The position numbers and the translations under genes are program-made. Source: an uncultured Desulfobacterales bacterium (GTDB taxonomy: Bacteria; Desulfobacterota; Desulfobulbia; Desulfobulbales; Desulfocapsaceae). Taken from it: a stretch of DNA of 64,000 bases. Where the stretch lies: assembly GCA_937915545.1 (NCBI GenBank), contig CALGIJ010000007.1:1-64000 (forward strand), read 5' to 3'. This document shows, one piece after another, positions 9,529 to 18,825 of this stretch; positions within the stretch are counted from its first letter, which is position 1; each line of letters starts with the position of its first letter. Below the pieces are notes generated by a model that had not been told where the DNA came from, did not search any database, and worked only from the letters and a program-made list of their open reading frames with translations.

Positions 9529-10701
9529 GTGAATCTCAGAAAACGTGACCTGGCCCGGAGGGCAATTTCCCGATTCCGCCTATGGAAAGCGGAACGCAAC
9601 ATACAACGTGCGTCTCGTGACGGAAATATTGATGTTGCTTTCGCTCCAAGCTCACTCAACCTGATGATGGTTGACACATGCAATTCCCAATGCGTCATGT
9701 GCGGCAAGGACTACCGGGCCTGCGGTAGTGGTCAATATCTTTCCCAACGCGATATGGAAACCATCTACACGCACCTCGACATGGGGTATCTCGTGGATGT
9801 GATATACGGTGGCGGTGGAGAACCCTACCTGAATCCCGAGCTCGGAGCTATTGCCATCCAAACCCGTAAAAATTTTCCCTTTGTGCAGCATACGGTGATA
9901 ACCAATGCCATAGACTTGAAGGAGGAAACGACTGGAGATCTTCTCGAGGCCGGCGCGCATTTCCTCATTTCGGTCAACGCCGCCACCGCTCATACCTACA
10001 AGGATGTGGCTGGAGTTGACGGGTTTGATCACCTTCTCGGTAACTTGCGTCGACTCGTGCGTCAACGAGGCCGAAAGGCAACGCAAATCAGTCTCTCGAT
10101 GATTCTTCTGCGGCGTAATATCGAAGAGCTTCCCGCTTTTATCGACCTTGCCGCGGACCTTGGTGTCGATGCCGTAAAGGTGATGTATTCGAGAATTTAC
10201 CCGCCAGCGTATCGCGAGAAGCAAGGTCGTGGCGTAGTGATATCGCAGGATGATTCCCTCTTTTTCCATCAGGAATTGAGTGACCGAATGGTCGCCGACG
10301 CAGAACAGAGATCCAGGGCGAGAAAGATTCGTTTTCATCGGGTTCCCTACTTCCACGAGCGCCACAAGACCCGGTCCCGCGATTGCACCGAACCCTGGCG
10401 CTCCTTGTTTATCAATTTTAATGGCGATGTCTATCCTTGTCCGGCAAGCGAAATACTCTTCCGCCCCAAGATCGATGCCGGTAAGTATCAAAGTGGCAAT
10501 ATCTTAAAACAGAGCTACAAGGAGTTTTGGAATAACCGATTCTGGCAGGAACTCCGGCGGACCAACGCTCGCAGGGGCAGGAAGGATGTGGTTCCCGAAT
10601 GTCTCTGCTGTGGCGGGGCAATCTGCTGGGAAGGCCCTTGTCACGAAAAAAACCATATTCTTGATTGGTCGGAACCGGAAAATTCCGACTTGCGGCTCTA
10701 A
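9529..10701 (+). CDS. Radical SAM protein with SPASM-like C-terminal cysteines
   Basis: The 390-residue protein starts with GTG at 9529, with AAGGAGA 8 nt upstream. Cys51, Cys55 and Cys58 form the radical SAM CxxxCxxC motif (CNSQCVMC), followed by 'YGGGGEPYLNPEL' for SAM binding. The C-terminal part has further cysteines ('DCTEPWR', 'YPCPASE', 'CLCCGGAICWEGPC') that look like SPASM/twitch auxiliary cluster ligands. Such proteins carry out modifications inside saccharide or peptide loci. The substrate is unknown. Base composition is higher in GC than the genes to the left. Confidence 0.82.
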   Translation: MNLRKRDLARRAISRFRLWKAERNIQRASRDGNIDVAFAPSSLNLMMVDTCNSQCVMCGKDYRACGSGQYLSQRDMETIYTHLDMGYLVDVIYGGGGEPYLNPELGAIAIQTRKNFPFVQHTVITNAIDLKEETTGDLLEAGAHFLISVNAATAHTYKDVAGVDGFDHLLGNLRRLVRQRGRKATQISLSMILLRRNIEELPAFIDLAADLGVDAVKVMYSRIYPPAYREKQGRGVVISQDDSLFFHQELSDRMVADAEQRSRARKIRFHRVPYFHERHKTRSRDCTEPWRSLFINFNGDVYPCPASEILFRPKIDAGKYQSGNILKQSYKEFWNNRFWQELRRTNARRGRKDVVPECLCCGGAICWEGPCHEKNHILDWSEPENSDLRL

Positions 10702-10704
10702 GCA

Positions 10705-11655
10705 ATGGTTGTTGAAATATCGGCAATCGTCTGCACGAGAAATCGTGCTTGTTTTCTGAAAAAGTGTTTGCACGGTTTGCTGCAGCAATCCCTCGAACCC
10801 GAGCGATATGAAGTGATTGTTGTCGATAACGGGTCTACCGATGCCACCCAGGAGGTTCTCAAGGGCTTTTCTGGTAATTCTCTCATCAAAGGGATCTTTG
10901 AACCGATTCCAGGCCTGTCCCGGGCTCGGAATCGCGGTCTGGAGGAGGCTCAGGCACCGTTTGTCGGCTATATCGACGATGACGCCGTACCGGGTGAAAA
11001 ATGGCTCGAATCGGCATTGCAGGCCTTTACCAATTGTCAGCCGCAGCCTGACTGGGTGGGCGGTCCGGTAACTTTGGAGTGGGAAGTCGCCAAGCCAAGC
11101 TGGATCAATGATGATCTGAGCGCTCCCCTTGGTTGGGTGCATTGGGGTGATGTGCCGCGGGTCTTATCGGAGCAAGAATGGTTGATTGGTGCCAACAGCT
11201 GTTTCAAGAAAGAAACCCTGATCAAATGCGGCGGTTTCGATGAGCGTTTGGGGCGCAAAGGGCCTTGTCTCCTTTCAGGGGAAGAAACCCAGATCAAAAA
11301 GAAGATTGAAGCCTCGGGAGGCCACCTCTATTACCATCCATTGGTGACGGTGCGGCATTTTGTTCCGGCCGAGCGAGTTCAACCTGGGTGGTATTATCGG
11401 CGCTATTTTTGGGGTGGGGTTACCGACCGATTGATGCGAGCAACGGTATCGAAAAGCGAGGGGGTGAGCTCAGGCGTGGCGATGCAGGGAGGCTCATCCC
11501 TGTCGGCAAAGCTCAGCCGGGTTTTGACAAATTTTATAAACGCTTGCGGATTCGTGGAGTCCGAGGAAAAGACCATATGGGGCAGGATTTATATCGCCTA
11601 CGTTCTTGGCTGGTGCTATGGACTGATCCGTTGGCTGAAGGTGCGGGGTGATTGA
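10705..11655 (+). CDS. GT2-family glycosyltransferase
   Basis: The 316-residue protein starts 3 bp after the radical SAM gene. GT-A features: 'ISAIVCTRNRACFLKKC' at the N-terminus, 'IVVDNGSTDAT' near residue 38, the DxD-type 'VGYIDDDAVPGEKW' near residue 88, and 'CGGFDERLGRKG' with 'SGEETQI' near residues 173-194. A short hydrophobic C-terminal stretch ('IYIAYVLGWCYGLI') suggests membrane attachment. It is likely co-transcribed with the radical SAM gene and acts in the same pathway. Confidence 0.83.
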   Translation: MVVEISAIVCTRNRACFLKKCLHGLLQQSLEPERYEVIVVDNGSTDATQEVLKGFSGNSLIKGIFEPIPGLSRARNRGLEEAQAPFVGYIDDDAVPGEKWLESALQAFTNCQPQPDWVGGPVTLEWEVAKPSWINDDLSAPLGWVHWGDVPRVLSEQEWLIGANSCFKKETLIKCGGFDERLGRKGPCLLSGEETQIKKKIEASGGHLYYHPLVTVRHFVPAERVQPGWYYRRYFWGGVTDRLMRATVSKSEGVSSGVAMQGGSSLSAKLSRVLTNFINACGFVESEEKTIWGRIYIAYVLGWCYGLIRWLKVRGD

Positions 11656-11709
11656 AAGAGAGCCTCTCAGAACAAGAATAGGTGAAAAATCTTTAACAAG
11701 GATTGAGTA

Positions 11710-13080
11710 ATGAACTTTGGTGGGCGCCTGTTTTTTTTATATGAAATAAAGGAAGCATTGCTTGGCAATACGTTAGCCCGCCTGTTTTTTTCTTTTCTAT
11801 CAAGAGGCAAGGTTTGTTTGCTCGACCTTCAGGGGGCTTCTTTTGCGGCATTAGCGGAAACTTTGCGACTTAAGCGAGATCTGTCGGCCCTTAGTCCCAG
11901 TGTTGTGCCATCTTGGGTAGATGCTCGTACAAGGCGATATCCTCCAGGATATGTCCAACCATGGCAACAATTGCTCCACTCATATAAAAACACCAAACTC
12001 TTCTTAGTCCATCGAGATAAGTATTGCCGATTTGGCGTGCAGGATAGATTGAGGATTCGGCAACCGAAAAAAAATCCCCCCCCCGAGCGGCAGGGCGATC
12101 TGCTGGTTCTGAAGCCTTGGTGTGGTTCAAGAGAGAAAGGCGTCATTCTTCTTAATTTTGATGAGACTGTAGATAAGTTTTTCGCCCTCTTCGATGTGGA
12201 AAAAATAGCGCGACAGTATCGTCTGGTCGTCGAGCCAAGCGCGTGGGGCTATCAACAGGCACGGATGTATCTCTTGCGAGGCCTTCCTACCGAGGTCGTG
12301 GTTCAAGCCCAGTACCACCAAGATTATAACTACATCATGAGCTTGGGTGGCTCCCTAAGAGCTATCAGGCTTGGAGCCGGGGATTGGGCTGATCCCGATA
12401 TCTTTACATCCGGAAAGGAAACCGAAAAGCAATACGATGTTGTAATGATAGCTAACTGGTTGAAATGGAAGAGGCATCGGTTGCTTTTTCAGGCAATCGG
12501 CCAGTTAAAGGAGAAGATTTCAAAAGTTGCCCTAATCGGCTACCCGATTGAAGGCAGAACAAGCAGAGAGATCTTGGAACTTGCCAAACGCTATGGGGTG
12601 GTGAACAAGATAGAGTTGTTCGAGAACATCTCTCCTGACGAGGTAGCACGACTGGTCCGATGTTCGAAGTTTGGGGTTATGTTGAGCAAGAAGGAGGGCG
12701 CCAATCGCGGGATCTACGAGTGTTTTTTTTCCGATGTTCCGGTTGTCTTAACTGCACGCAATATTGGTGTTAATCGCGATCATATAAATGCCATGACCGG
12801 GGTGTTGGCTGAGGATGATCGTCTCGCTGAAACCATCGCCATGATGTTGGAAAAGCACGGGGAGATGCAGCCCAGGGCGTGGGCGCTGGCAAATACCGGA
12901 GCGGAACGTTCGTCGAAAACCCTCAACTATTTTTTACGCGGGCTGGCTGAGGCAAAAGGCGAAAGGTGGACGCAAGATATTTTCCCGAAAAAGAACGTTC
13001 CCACACCAGCGTATTGCAATGAGCAGGACAGATTGGCTGCAGATCAGGAAATAACCAGATTAATTGATTTTTTGTTGTAG
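11710..13080 (+). CDS. GT4-family glycosyltransferase
   Basis: The 456-residue protein is longer than the other GT4 enzymes here because of an unusual ~180-residue N-terminal half with a positively charged, aromatic 'SYKNTKLFLVHRDKYCRF' region. The C-terminal half is a typical donor domain: 'YDVVMIANWLKWKRHRLLF' near residue 240, and 'SKKEGANRGIYECFFSDVPV' near residue 325 as the E-x7-E region. AAGGA lies about 8 nt before the ATG. Donor and acceptor are unknown. Confidence 0.75.
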   Translation: MNFGGRLFFLYEIKEALLGNTLARLFFSFLSRGKVCLLDLQGASFAALAETLRLKRDLSALSPSVVPSWVDARTRRYPPGYVQPWQQLLHSYKNTKLFLVHRDKYCRFGVQDRLRIRQPKKNPPPERQGDLLVLKPWCGSREKGVILLNFDETVDKFFALFDVEKIARQYRLVVEPSAWGYQQARMYLLRGLPTEVVVQAQYHQDYNYIMSLGGSLRAIRLGAGDWADPDIFTSGKETEKQYDVVMIANWLKWKRHRLLFQAIGQLKEKISKVALIGYPIEGRTSREILELAKRYGVVNKIELFENISPDEVARLVRCSKFGVMLSKKEGANRGIYECFFSDVPVVLTARNIGVNRDHINAMTGVLAEDDRLAETIAMMLEKHGEMQPRAWALANTGAERSSKTLNYFLRGLAEAKGERWTQDIFPKKNVPTPAYCNEQDRLAADQEITRLIDFLL

Positions 13081-13095
13081 CCAGGTAAAATTGGG

Positions 13096-14022
13096 ATGCC
13101 ATCAGCGAATAATCGCATCAGCATCATCATACCATCGGCGCGGCCGGAGAAGGTTGCCCGCACTGTCTGCGGTCTTCTAGACCAAACCGCTCTCGCGGTT
13201 GTTCTCGAGATTTTGATCGTTACACCGCACTCGCACAAATCTGCCGACTGTTGGGATAATTCTTCGCTAGTACGAGTGGTTCCTGTCGATACGCTTCATC
13301 CGCCTGGAAAGATGCGTAATATTGGCGCAAGAAACGCGGCTGGCGACTATCTGGCGTTTATTGACGATGATTGCGTCCCGGCCGCTAACTGGCTGGACAT
13401 CCTGCTGTCCGGGATGGATTCCTCGCCGCTCGTCGCTATGACAGGCTGTCGGGTGGTTTCCGGCGAGCCTGGTTTTTGGGGAAAAGGAGCGGATCTTTGC
13501 TTATTCATGGCCTATCAGCATACAATGAAGCTCCATGATGTCGATCTTGGTTCGGCGGCGGTGATGGTGCGCCGGGATGCCTTTGAGGAGGTCGGCGGGT
13601 TTGACGAATCGCTGCTGGCCTCGGAGGACTGGGATTTCAGCCTGCGTTTGCGTCAAGCCGGGTGGCAATGTACTTTTATTCCAAAGATCGAGGTGGTCCA
13701 TTATCACGGGCGGGATACGTTCACCAAGATTGTCCGTAATGCCTATAGATCTGGACATCTGAGTGGGCTGGTGGTGCAGAGACGCCATTATCACAACCTC
13801 TCCTGGTTGGCAAAAATTTCGGTCATTATGGGCAAACCTCTTCTTTACGGTTTTCTGGTTGTACCGTATGCTGCGGCCGTGACGCTTTTTCAGGGGCGGC
13901 AGGTGGTATGTTCCGGCTGGAAGGGGTGGCTCTATCTGCCCTTGGTTTTCCTTTGTCGCCTCCTCTATCATTGTGGTGTGTTGCGGCGTTTGATTCAGGA
14001 TTGCACCCGATATCCATTTTGA
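13096..14022 (+). CDS. GT2-family glycosyltransferase with C-terminal membrane segment
   Basis: The 308-residue protein shows 'ISIIIPSARPEKVARTV', 'PGKMRNIGARNAAGDYLAF' and the metal site 'FIDDDCVPAANW' near residue 88. 'VRRDAFEEVGGFDESLLASEDWD' spans residues ~157-180, with the conserved GGFDE and EDWD groups. The last ~80 residues contain at least one long hydrophobic stretch. Its stop codon overlaps the TTG start of the next gene (TTGA), indicating coupling. Confidence 0.82.
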   Translation: MPSANNRISIIIPSARPEKVARTVCGLLDQTALAVVLEILIVTPHSHKSADCWDNSSLVRVVPVDTLHPPGKMRNIGARNAAGDYLAFIDDDCVPAANWLDILLSGMDSSPLVAMTGCRVVSGEPGFWGKGADLCLFMAYQHTMKLHDVDLGSAAVMVRRDAFEEVGGFDESLLASEDWDFSLRLRQAGWQCTFIPKIEVVHYHGRDTFTKIVRNAYRSGHLSGLVVQRRHYHNLSWLAKISVIMGKPLLYGFLVVPYAAAVTLFQGRQVVCSGWKGWLYLPLVFLCRLLYHCGVLRRLIQDCTRYPF

Positions 14023-14702
14023 ACAGTTCAGTCATACATATTGTTGTTCCCGCCTATAACGAGGAACAGGTGATTGGAGATGTTATCCGTGAGATCAGAG
14101 CGGCTGGCAAGTATACCATCATCGTTGTCGACGACGGCAGTCGCGACGCCACCTATTTCGAGGCCCTTGCTGAGCGGGTCGTGGCCATTCGGCACAAGAT
14201 CAATCGTGGCAAGGGAGCCGCAACCAAGACGGGAATAATTGCCGCAAAAAAATTCGGGGCAGAGATTGTCGTGACTATGGATGGCGACGGCCAGCATGAC
14301 CCCACCGATATCGAAGCACTCGTCGCGCCGATACAGAGCGGACAATGTGATGTGGTGCTCGGCTGTCGACCCAAGGTTCGTGGGGAAATGCCGTTTATTA
14401 AAATTATCGCGAATAAGATCGGTAATATAGTTACTTGGTTGTTCTACGGTATCCATGTCTCCGATAGTCAGTCTGGTTTCAGGGCTTACTCCCGCTTTGC
14501 CGCCACTATCATCGATACCAAAGCCGATAAATACGAGTACGACAGCAAGGTGATTCGGGAGATCAACAACAATCGGCTCAGTTTTGTGGAGGTGCCGATA
14601 AAGGTTCGCTATACCGAGTATTCGATGGGGAAGCCCCAGAAACAGGGGTTTATCAATGGGATCAAAACGCTGATTCGTATAGTCTGGGGACTAGTGGTTT
14701 GA
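14019..14702 (+). CDS. GT2 polyprenyl-phosphate sugar synthase (DPM1-like)
   Basis: I place the start at TTG 14019, overlapping the previous stop by four bases. This gives 'MNSSVIHIVVPAYNEE', exactly where DPM1-like enzymes begin; an upstream ATG at 13908 lies deep inside the neighbouring gene. The 227-residue protein has 'IVVDDGSRDAT', the DxD 'VVTMDGDGQHDPTD', and the family's 'SDSQSGFRAYSR'. It probably transfers a sugar from a nucleotide donor to polyprenyl phosphate. No membrane helices are evident, and the next gene (DUF2304) is a common partner. Confidence 0.85.
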   Translation: MNSSVIHIVVPAYNEEQVIGDVIREIRAAGKYTIIVVDDGSRDATYFEALAERVVAIRHKINRGKGAATKTGIIAAKKFGAEIVVTMDGDGQHDPTDIEALVAPIQSGQCDVVLGCRPKVRGEMPFIKIIANKIGNIVTWLFYGIHVSDSQSGFRAYSRFAATIIDTKADKYEYDSKVIREINNNRLSFVEVPIKVRYTEYSMGKPQKQGFINGIKTLIRIVWGLVV

Positions 14703-14718
14703 GAGGTACTGTGGATTT

Positions 14719-15099
14719 ATGAAAATACATGTATATCAGATCATTATCATCTGTGTTTCGGCTGTAATGCTCTTTCAGGGAAGCAAGGAGTTCTTCAAGC
14801 GGGAGACCGGCCAGACCTTTCTTAAATTCGCCGTGCGTGTCATCGTCTGGGGCGGGATGGGTCTGATCGCCATCTACCCCAACTCGACTATCTATTTTGC
14901 CAAGTTAATCGGCATTGAAGACAACATCAATGCAGTCATCCTCTCCGGTTTCTTGCTCGTATTCCTGCTTATTTTCAAGCTTCTCTCGGCCATCGAAAAA
15001 ATCGAGCAAAACATTTCGGAGTTGACTCGAAGGGAAGCCTTGAGTCATCTTGATGAAGCGCTGCCTGGCGACCCGGATGGGCATGGCAAAGGAAAGTAG
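14719..15099 (+). CDS. DUF2304 small membrane protein
   Basis: The 126-residue protein has three predicted membrane helices (about residues 3-20, 36-56, 70-90) followed by a charged, probably coiled-coil tail starting 'LSAIEKIEQNISELTRREAL'. This is the DUF2304 pattern. Such proteins are usually encoded directly after a DPM1-like GT2 gene, as here, and are thought to assist it at the membrane. The end overlaps the following gene. Confidence 0.8.
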   Translation: MKIHVYQIIIICVSAVMLFQGSKEFFKRETGQTFLKFAVRVIVWGGMGLIAIYPNSTIYFAKLIGIEDNINAVILSGFLLVFLLIFKLLSAIEKIEQNISELTRREALSHLDEALPGDPDGHGKGK

Positions 15100-16849
15100 A
15101 TTTTTTCGATACCTTGTCGTTGCGGTTATCTCGTTTTGGGCGCTGGTTTCTCTGGCCGCCTTGGCTGGGATGTTCAAGCTCTGGTGGGAAAGGGAACGGC
15201 AGAGTTATTTTGGGAAGAGTATCACAGAGCAGCGACAGCAGGTGATGAGGGTGGCGGGGCTGCCCGAATCTTTTGTCGATGTATACCAAGAGATTGATCG
15301 AGTCTGGCCGGGCAACATAGGTTACACCGCGCAGGGTGACCCTAATACTCTCTCATATTTAAAGTATCTGCTCATTCCCCGAATCCCCTCCGGTTCTTCA
15401 CAGTATCGTATCGATGAAAAAGGCGTCTTCTCCCCGAGCGAGAGGGAGCAGGGCAGCGCCGCGAATGCTCTAACGCAGCAGGGTGACGGGGAGAGTAGTG
15501 AGAACCCCCTCGCCCTGCTGGGGGGAGTTGCAGTGTTTGCTGGGGTGGCCCTCGGTATTCGTACCTTGCGCACCTTTGCAAGGTTAAGTTTTCCCGAGGC
15601 TTTTGGCCTTGGACTCCTTTTCTGCATGCTGCTGTTGCTCGGGTCGCGACTGGTTTTCTCCACTATTTCTGCAGGATGCCTTCTCCTGACGATTTTAGGG
15701 GGCGGCGGTTGGCTGCGATATCTGACATGCCGACAACGATGGGAGGAGTGCAGCGGGCCTCGCCGTGGTTTGCGCGATCATCTGCGGGCAATGCGCTTCT
15801 CTTGGGTGGGCGCATGGAAGGTGTTTCTGCTGATCATCATTTTTGGCAACTTTCTCTGGTCGCTGGCCATGGCGGTGATTGTGGTTCCGGACGATTGGGA
15901 TGCCTGGGCTATTTGGGCCGCCAAGGCCAAGGTGCTGGCTCTTGGTTCGGGGCCTCTTGCTGATGTCTCATATTTTGGTCATGCAGATTATCCTCTGCTT
16001 TGGCCTACTGTCTGGGCCTATTCGGGCTGGTGGGGGGGAGGTTGGGAAGAGTTGTGGAGTCGGGGCTGGGGGAGTGTTTTCCTGAGCCTTGCCGTTTGGG
16101 AGTTGGCGGTGATCATTCAGCGAATGACCGGTGATGACAAGTATGGCTTATTTTCCGCGGCGCTGTTTGTCTCGGTACCTATGGTTCCCTTGATTGCCTC
16201 GTGGAGTTACGCCGAGGCGCCATTCTGGCTGTTGGTGCTCTGCGCGAGTGGTTGCTTGTTGCTCTTTGATAACGGCAGACAGACTTTCGCCCTTGTAGCC
16301 GTCGCTCTTCTCGCGGTTGCCGCCATGTATACGAAAAACGAGGGCGTCTTGTTTGCTGGTGCATTGGCGATATTGCTGCTCGTCGCGCCTATGCCTGGGA
16401 AAGTGAGAAGGCTCGCGATCTTTTGTGCCACGGTGGCTCTGTGTTATCTGCCGTGGATCATCTGGACGAGAATGGTCATGGAGTTTGGTTCGCACGCAAC
16501 TGCAGGCTTCCATATGGATATACCCACCCTTGCACGGGCGTGGGGGAGGGTACCGGCCATGTACGACGCGATCTTTTCCATGTGGAGTGATATCAAGCAA
16601 TGGAATATTGTGCTTTGGCTTGGCTTGCTCTTTCTCATACCAAGTGGATTCGTTAAAAAACCGAGAGGATGGATCTTGCTGGCTATCATCCTAGCAGGTG
16701 GGTATTTGCTCATCATCCTCTTTCATAAGGCGGAAATTTACTGGCAGGTGGGAACCTCCTGGAACCGCCTGACTGTACACTTCTTACCTTTCCTGGTGAT
16801 TGCCATGGTGGGCCTATGGCATGAAAAAGTTAAGATTTTTCAGGGGTAA
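15083..16849 (+). CDS. Multi-spanning membrane protein, probable polyprenyl-phosphate-sugar glycosyltransferase
   Basis: This protein of about 588 residues has an N-terminal helix, a soluble stretch to about residue 140, then roughly ten hydrophobic segments. The loop 'VPDDWDAWAIWAAKAKVL' carries acidic residues like the catalytic loop of GT-C (GT39/GT83, ArnT-like) enzymes. The upstream polyprenyl-phosphate sugar synthase and DUF2304 protein would supply its donor, so glycosylation on the outer face of the membrane is the likely role. The start is uncertain: in-frame ATGs lie at 15050, 15077 and 15083, all inside the previous gene. Confidence 0.65.
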   Translation: MAKESRFFRYLVVAVISFWALVSLAALAGMFKLWWERERQSYFGKSITEQRQQVMRVAGLPESFVDVYQEIDRVWPGNIGYTAQGDPNTLSYLKYLLIPRIPSGSSQYRIDEKGVFSPSEREQGSAANALTQQGDGESSENPLALLGGVAVFAGVALGIRTLRTFARLSFPEAFGLGLLFCMLLLLGSRLVFSTISAGCLLLTILGGGGWLRYLTCRQRWEECSGPRRGLRDHLRAMRFSWVGAWKVFLLIIIFGNFLWSLAMAVIVVPDDWDAWAIWAAKAKVLALGSGPLADVSYFGHADYPLLWPTVWAYSGWWGGGWEELWSRGWGSVFLSLAVWELAVIIQRMTGDDKYGLFSAALFVSVPMVPLIASWSYAEAPFWLLVLCASGCLLLFDNGRQTFALVAVALLAVAAMYTKNEGVLFAGALAILLLVAPMPGKVRRLAIFCATVALCYLPWIIWTRMVMEFGSHATAGFHMDIPTLARAWGRVPAMYDAIFSMWSDIKQWNIVLWLGLLFLIPSGFVKKPRGWILLAIILAGGYLLIILFHKAEIYWQVGTSWNRLTVHFLPFLVIAMVGLWHEKVKIFQG

Positions 16850-17637
16850 TGATGCATGTCATTCGTACCTTAGCCGAATTACTCTCTCCAATCGCCCTCT
16901 GTTTTATTTTTTCATTGCTCTCCTTGCTTGCGCTGCTCTTCAGAAGACGCATCCTCGCTGCCCTTTTGATGACGCTGCTCGTCTGCCTCTACCTGGCGTG
17001 CGGTTATGGATGGATGGCGCGTGACCAAATCATGGCGCGCGAGAGTGCTTTTCTCCCCATCATTGACGAGCGTTTGCGAGTGTTACAGCAGGCCCCACCC
17101 AATTTTGTGGTGGTACTCGGTAGTGGCCACGTCTCCGATGCACGCTTGCCGGCGACCGGGCAGATTGGCGGGACTTCACTGGCGCGATTGGCTGAGGGGA
17201 TTCGCCTGCTGCGGCAACTTCCCGAGGCCAAGCTGGTGGTGTCGGGAGGGCCAGTGAACGATCCGGTGGCCAATGCCAGGGTGGTGGCGGCGGTGGCGGA
17301 GAGTCTTGGGGTGGGCAAGGAACGAATGATCGTCGAGGATCGCCCGCTGGATACTGTGGAGGAGGCGAAATATCTCGCCCCGCTACTGAAGGATGTCCCG
17401 TTCGTCCTGGTGACCTCGGCTTTGCATATGCCGAGGGCCATGGCCATCTTCCAGAGTCAGGGAATGCGGCCGGTGGCGGTGCCCACCGACTATGTCATCA
17501 AGAACTCCTCTGTGGCCCCGCCGGGCAGTTATCTGCCCAGTCTCGCCAACTTCGATCTTTCGCACCGCATCCTGTATGAATGGCTGGGCGAACTGTGGAG
17601 CCGCGCAAAGACGGCCATGGCGGACAGCAAAGGCTGA
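16849..17637 (+). CDS. ElyC/YdcF (DUF218) family membrane protein
   Basis: The 262-residue protein starts one base inside the previous stop (TAATG). Two N-terminal helices (about residues 10-30 and 34-54) precede a DUF218 domain. That domain shows 'FVVVLGSGHV' near residue 84, 'KLVVSGGPVND' near 130 and 'ALHMPRAMAIFQSQG' near 190. ElyC-type proteins act in envelope or undecaprenyl-phosphate lipid carrier metabolism in E. coli. Placement at the end of a polysaccharide operon fits an envelope role. The function here is inferred. Confidence 0.8.
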   Translation: MMHVIRTLAELLSPIALCFIFSLLSLLALLFRRRILAALLMTLLVCLYLACGYGWMARDQIMARESAFLPIIDERLRVLQQAPPNFVVVLGSGHVSDARLPATGQIGGTSLARLAEGIRLLRQLPEAKLVVSGGPVNDPVANARVVAAVAESLGVGKERMIVEDRPLDTVEEAKYLAPLLKDVPFVLVTSALHMPRAMAIFQSQGMRPVAVPTDYVIKNSSVAPPGSYLPSLANFDLSHRILYEWLGELWSRAKTAMADSKG

Positions 17638-17690
17638 GCACAACGATGGCAACCGCCTGATTCGACCTCGACCACCAGCGGCGTCTTCCT

Positions 17691-18650
17691 TCAGCCATTT
17701 TTCTTCCTTCGATGCCGCCGCTCGCGATAGTCGGCCTGGGTGAGCAGAGCGGCGACCTCGGAAAGAATGTAAAGGTACATGTCGTAGCGATCCTCGTCGA
17801 TTGCCTCCTCTTCCAGCAGTTCCAGCACGGCGCAGCCGGGCTCATCCTCATGCAGGCAGTCCCTGAACTTGCAGCCCATCTTTGTTGCTGTCTCGAAGCC
17901 GGGGAAGTGGGTGGCGAGATCCACCGGGGTGATGCCGGTGAGGCCGAAATCGTTGAAGCCGGGGGAGTCGATGAGTTCGCCGCCGCCCTCGAGTTGATGC
18001 AGGGTCGAGACGGTGGTGGTGTTGCGGCCGCGTCGTCGTGTCTCGCTGATCTCTCCGGTCTGCAGTTTGATGTCCGGCAGCAGGCTGTTGAGGATGGAAC
18101 TCTTGCCCACCCCCGAGGGGCCGACGAAGATGCCGCGGTGGCCTTGGCTGAAAAACTTGCGGATTTCCTCCAGCCCTTGGCCCGTGGCGGCGCTGACCTC
18201 GAGCACCAGCAGCGAGTCGCCAAATACCTCCAGCAGGTCCTCGAAATAGTCCTCATGGTCGGGGAGGTCGGCCTTGTTGGCTACCAGCACCGGTGCAAGC
18301 CCCGCCGCACGGGCGGCGACGATGGCCCGCTCGATGAATCCGGGCGGCGGCTCCGGCTGGCAGGCGCTGACGATGCACAGCACATCGAGGTTGGCGCCCA
18401 CCAGGTGTCGGCCGCCGCGGGCATCGAGCCGCGCCAGTTCGCTCGTCCGCTCCAGCCGCTGCAACTGCTCCCCCTCCACCACTACGCGGTCGCCGACCAC
18501 ATGGCCCGAGTTGCGCTTGACGCGGATCATCTCCCTGTCGCCGCTCTCGGAGAAGAGCACCTCGACGGCGACGCCATAATGCGCGACGATCCAGCCGTCG
18601 CGGGCGCTCCCGGCCCTTGGCCTATCCTGCAGTACGTCCTTTGCTCCCAT
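17691..18650 (-). CDS. rsgA: Ribosome small-subunit-dependent GTPase A
   Basis: The 319-residue circularly permuted GTPase has an N-terminal OB-fold (to about residue 80), then G4 'NKAD' at 125-128, G1 'GPSGVGKS' at 177-184 and G3 'DSPG' near 228-231. The C-terminal zinc site is Cys260, Cys265, His267 and Cys273. It matures the 30S subunit. I chose ATG 18650, preceded by GGTGAGG. The frame stays open much further upstream, to 19268, but that part is antisense to the nitroreductase gene and shows no RsgA features. Confidence 0.93.
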   Translation of the reverse strand: MGAKDVLQDRPRAGSARDGWIVAHYGVAVEVLFSESGDREMIRVKRNSGHVVGDRVVVEGEQLQRLERTSELARLDARGGRHLVGANLDVLCIVSACQPEPPPGFIERAIVAARAAGLAPVLVANKADLPDHEDYFEDLLEVFGDSLLVLEVSAATGQGLEEIRKFFSQGHRGIFVGPSGVGKSSILNSLLPDIKLQTGEISETRRRGRNTTTVSTLHQLEGGGELIDSPGFNDFGLTGITPVDLATHFPGFETATKMGCKFRDCLHEDEPGCAVLELLEEEAIDEDRYDMYLYILSEVAALLTQADYRERRHRRKKNG

Positions 18651-18825
18651 GGCCTCACCGCCGATACACAGCGCTTTGATCGTTGATGGAATAATTTTTC
18701 CCGGTAATATACAATCTTTTTGAGAAGAGGTAAGCCCTTCGTCGCTGTCTCTGTTGTCCGCTTGCGGATCAGCAGGCCAGCGCAAGGCTGGGTGGCAATA
18801 CATTTCAAGCAATGGGGGAGAGATG

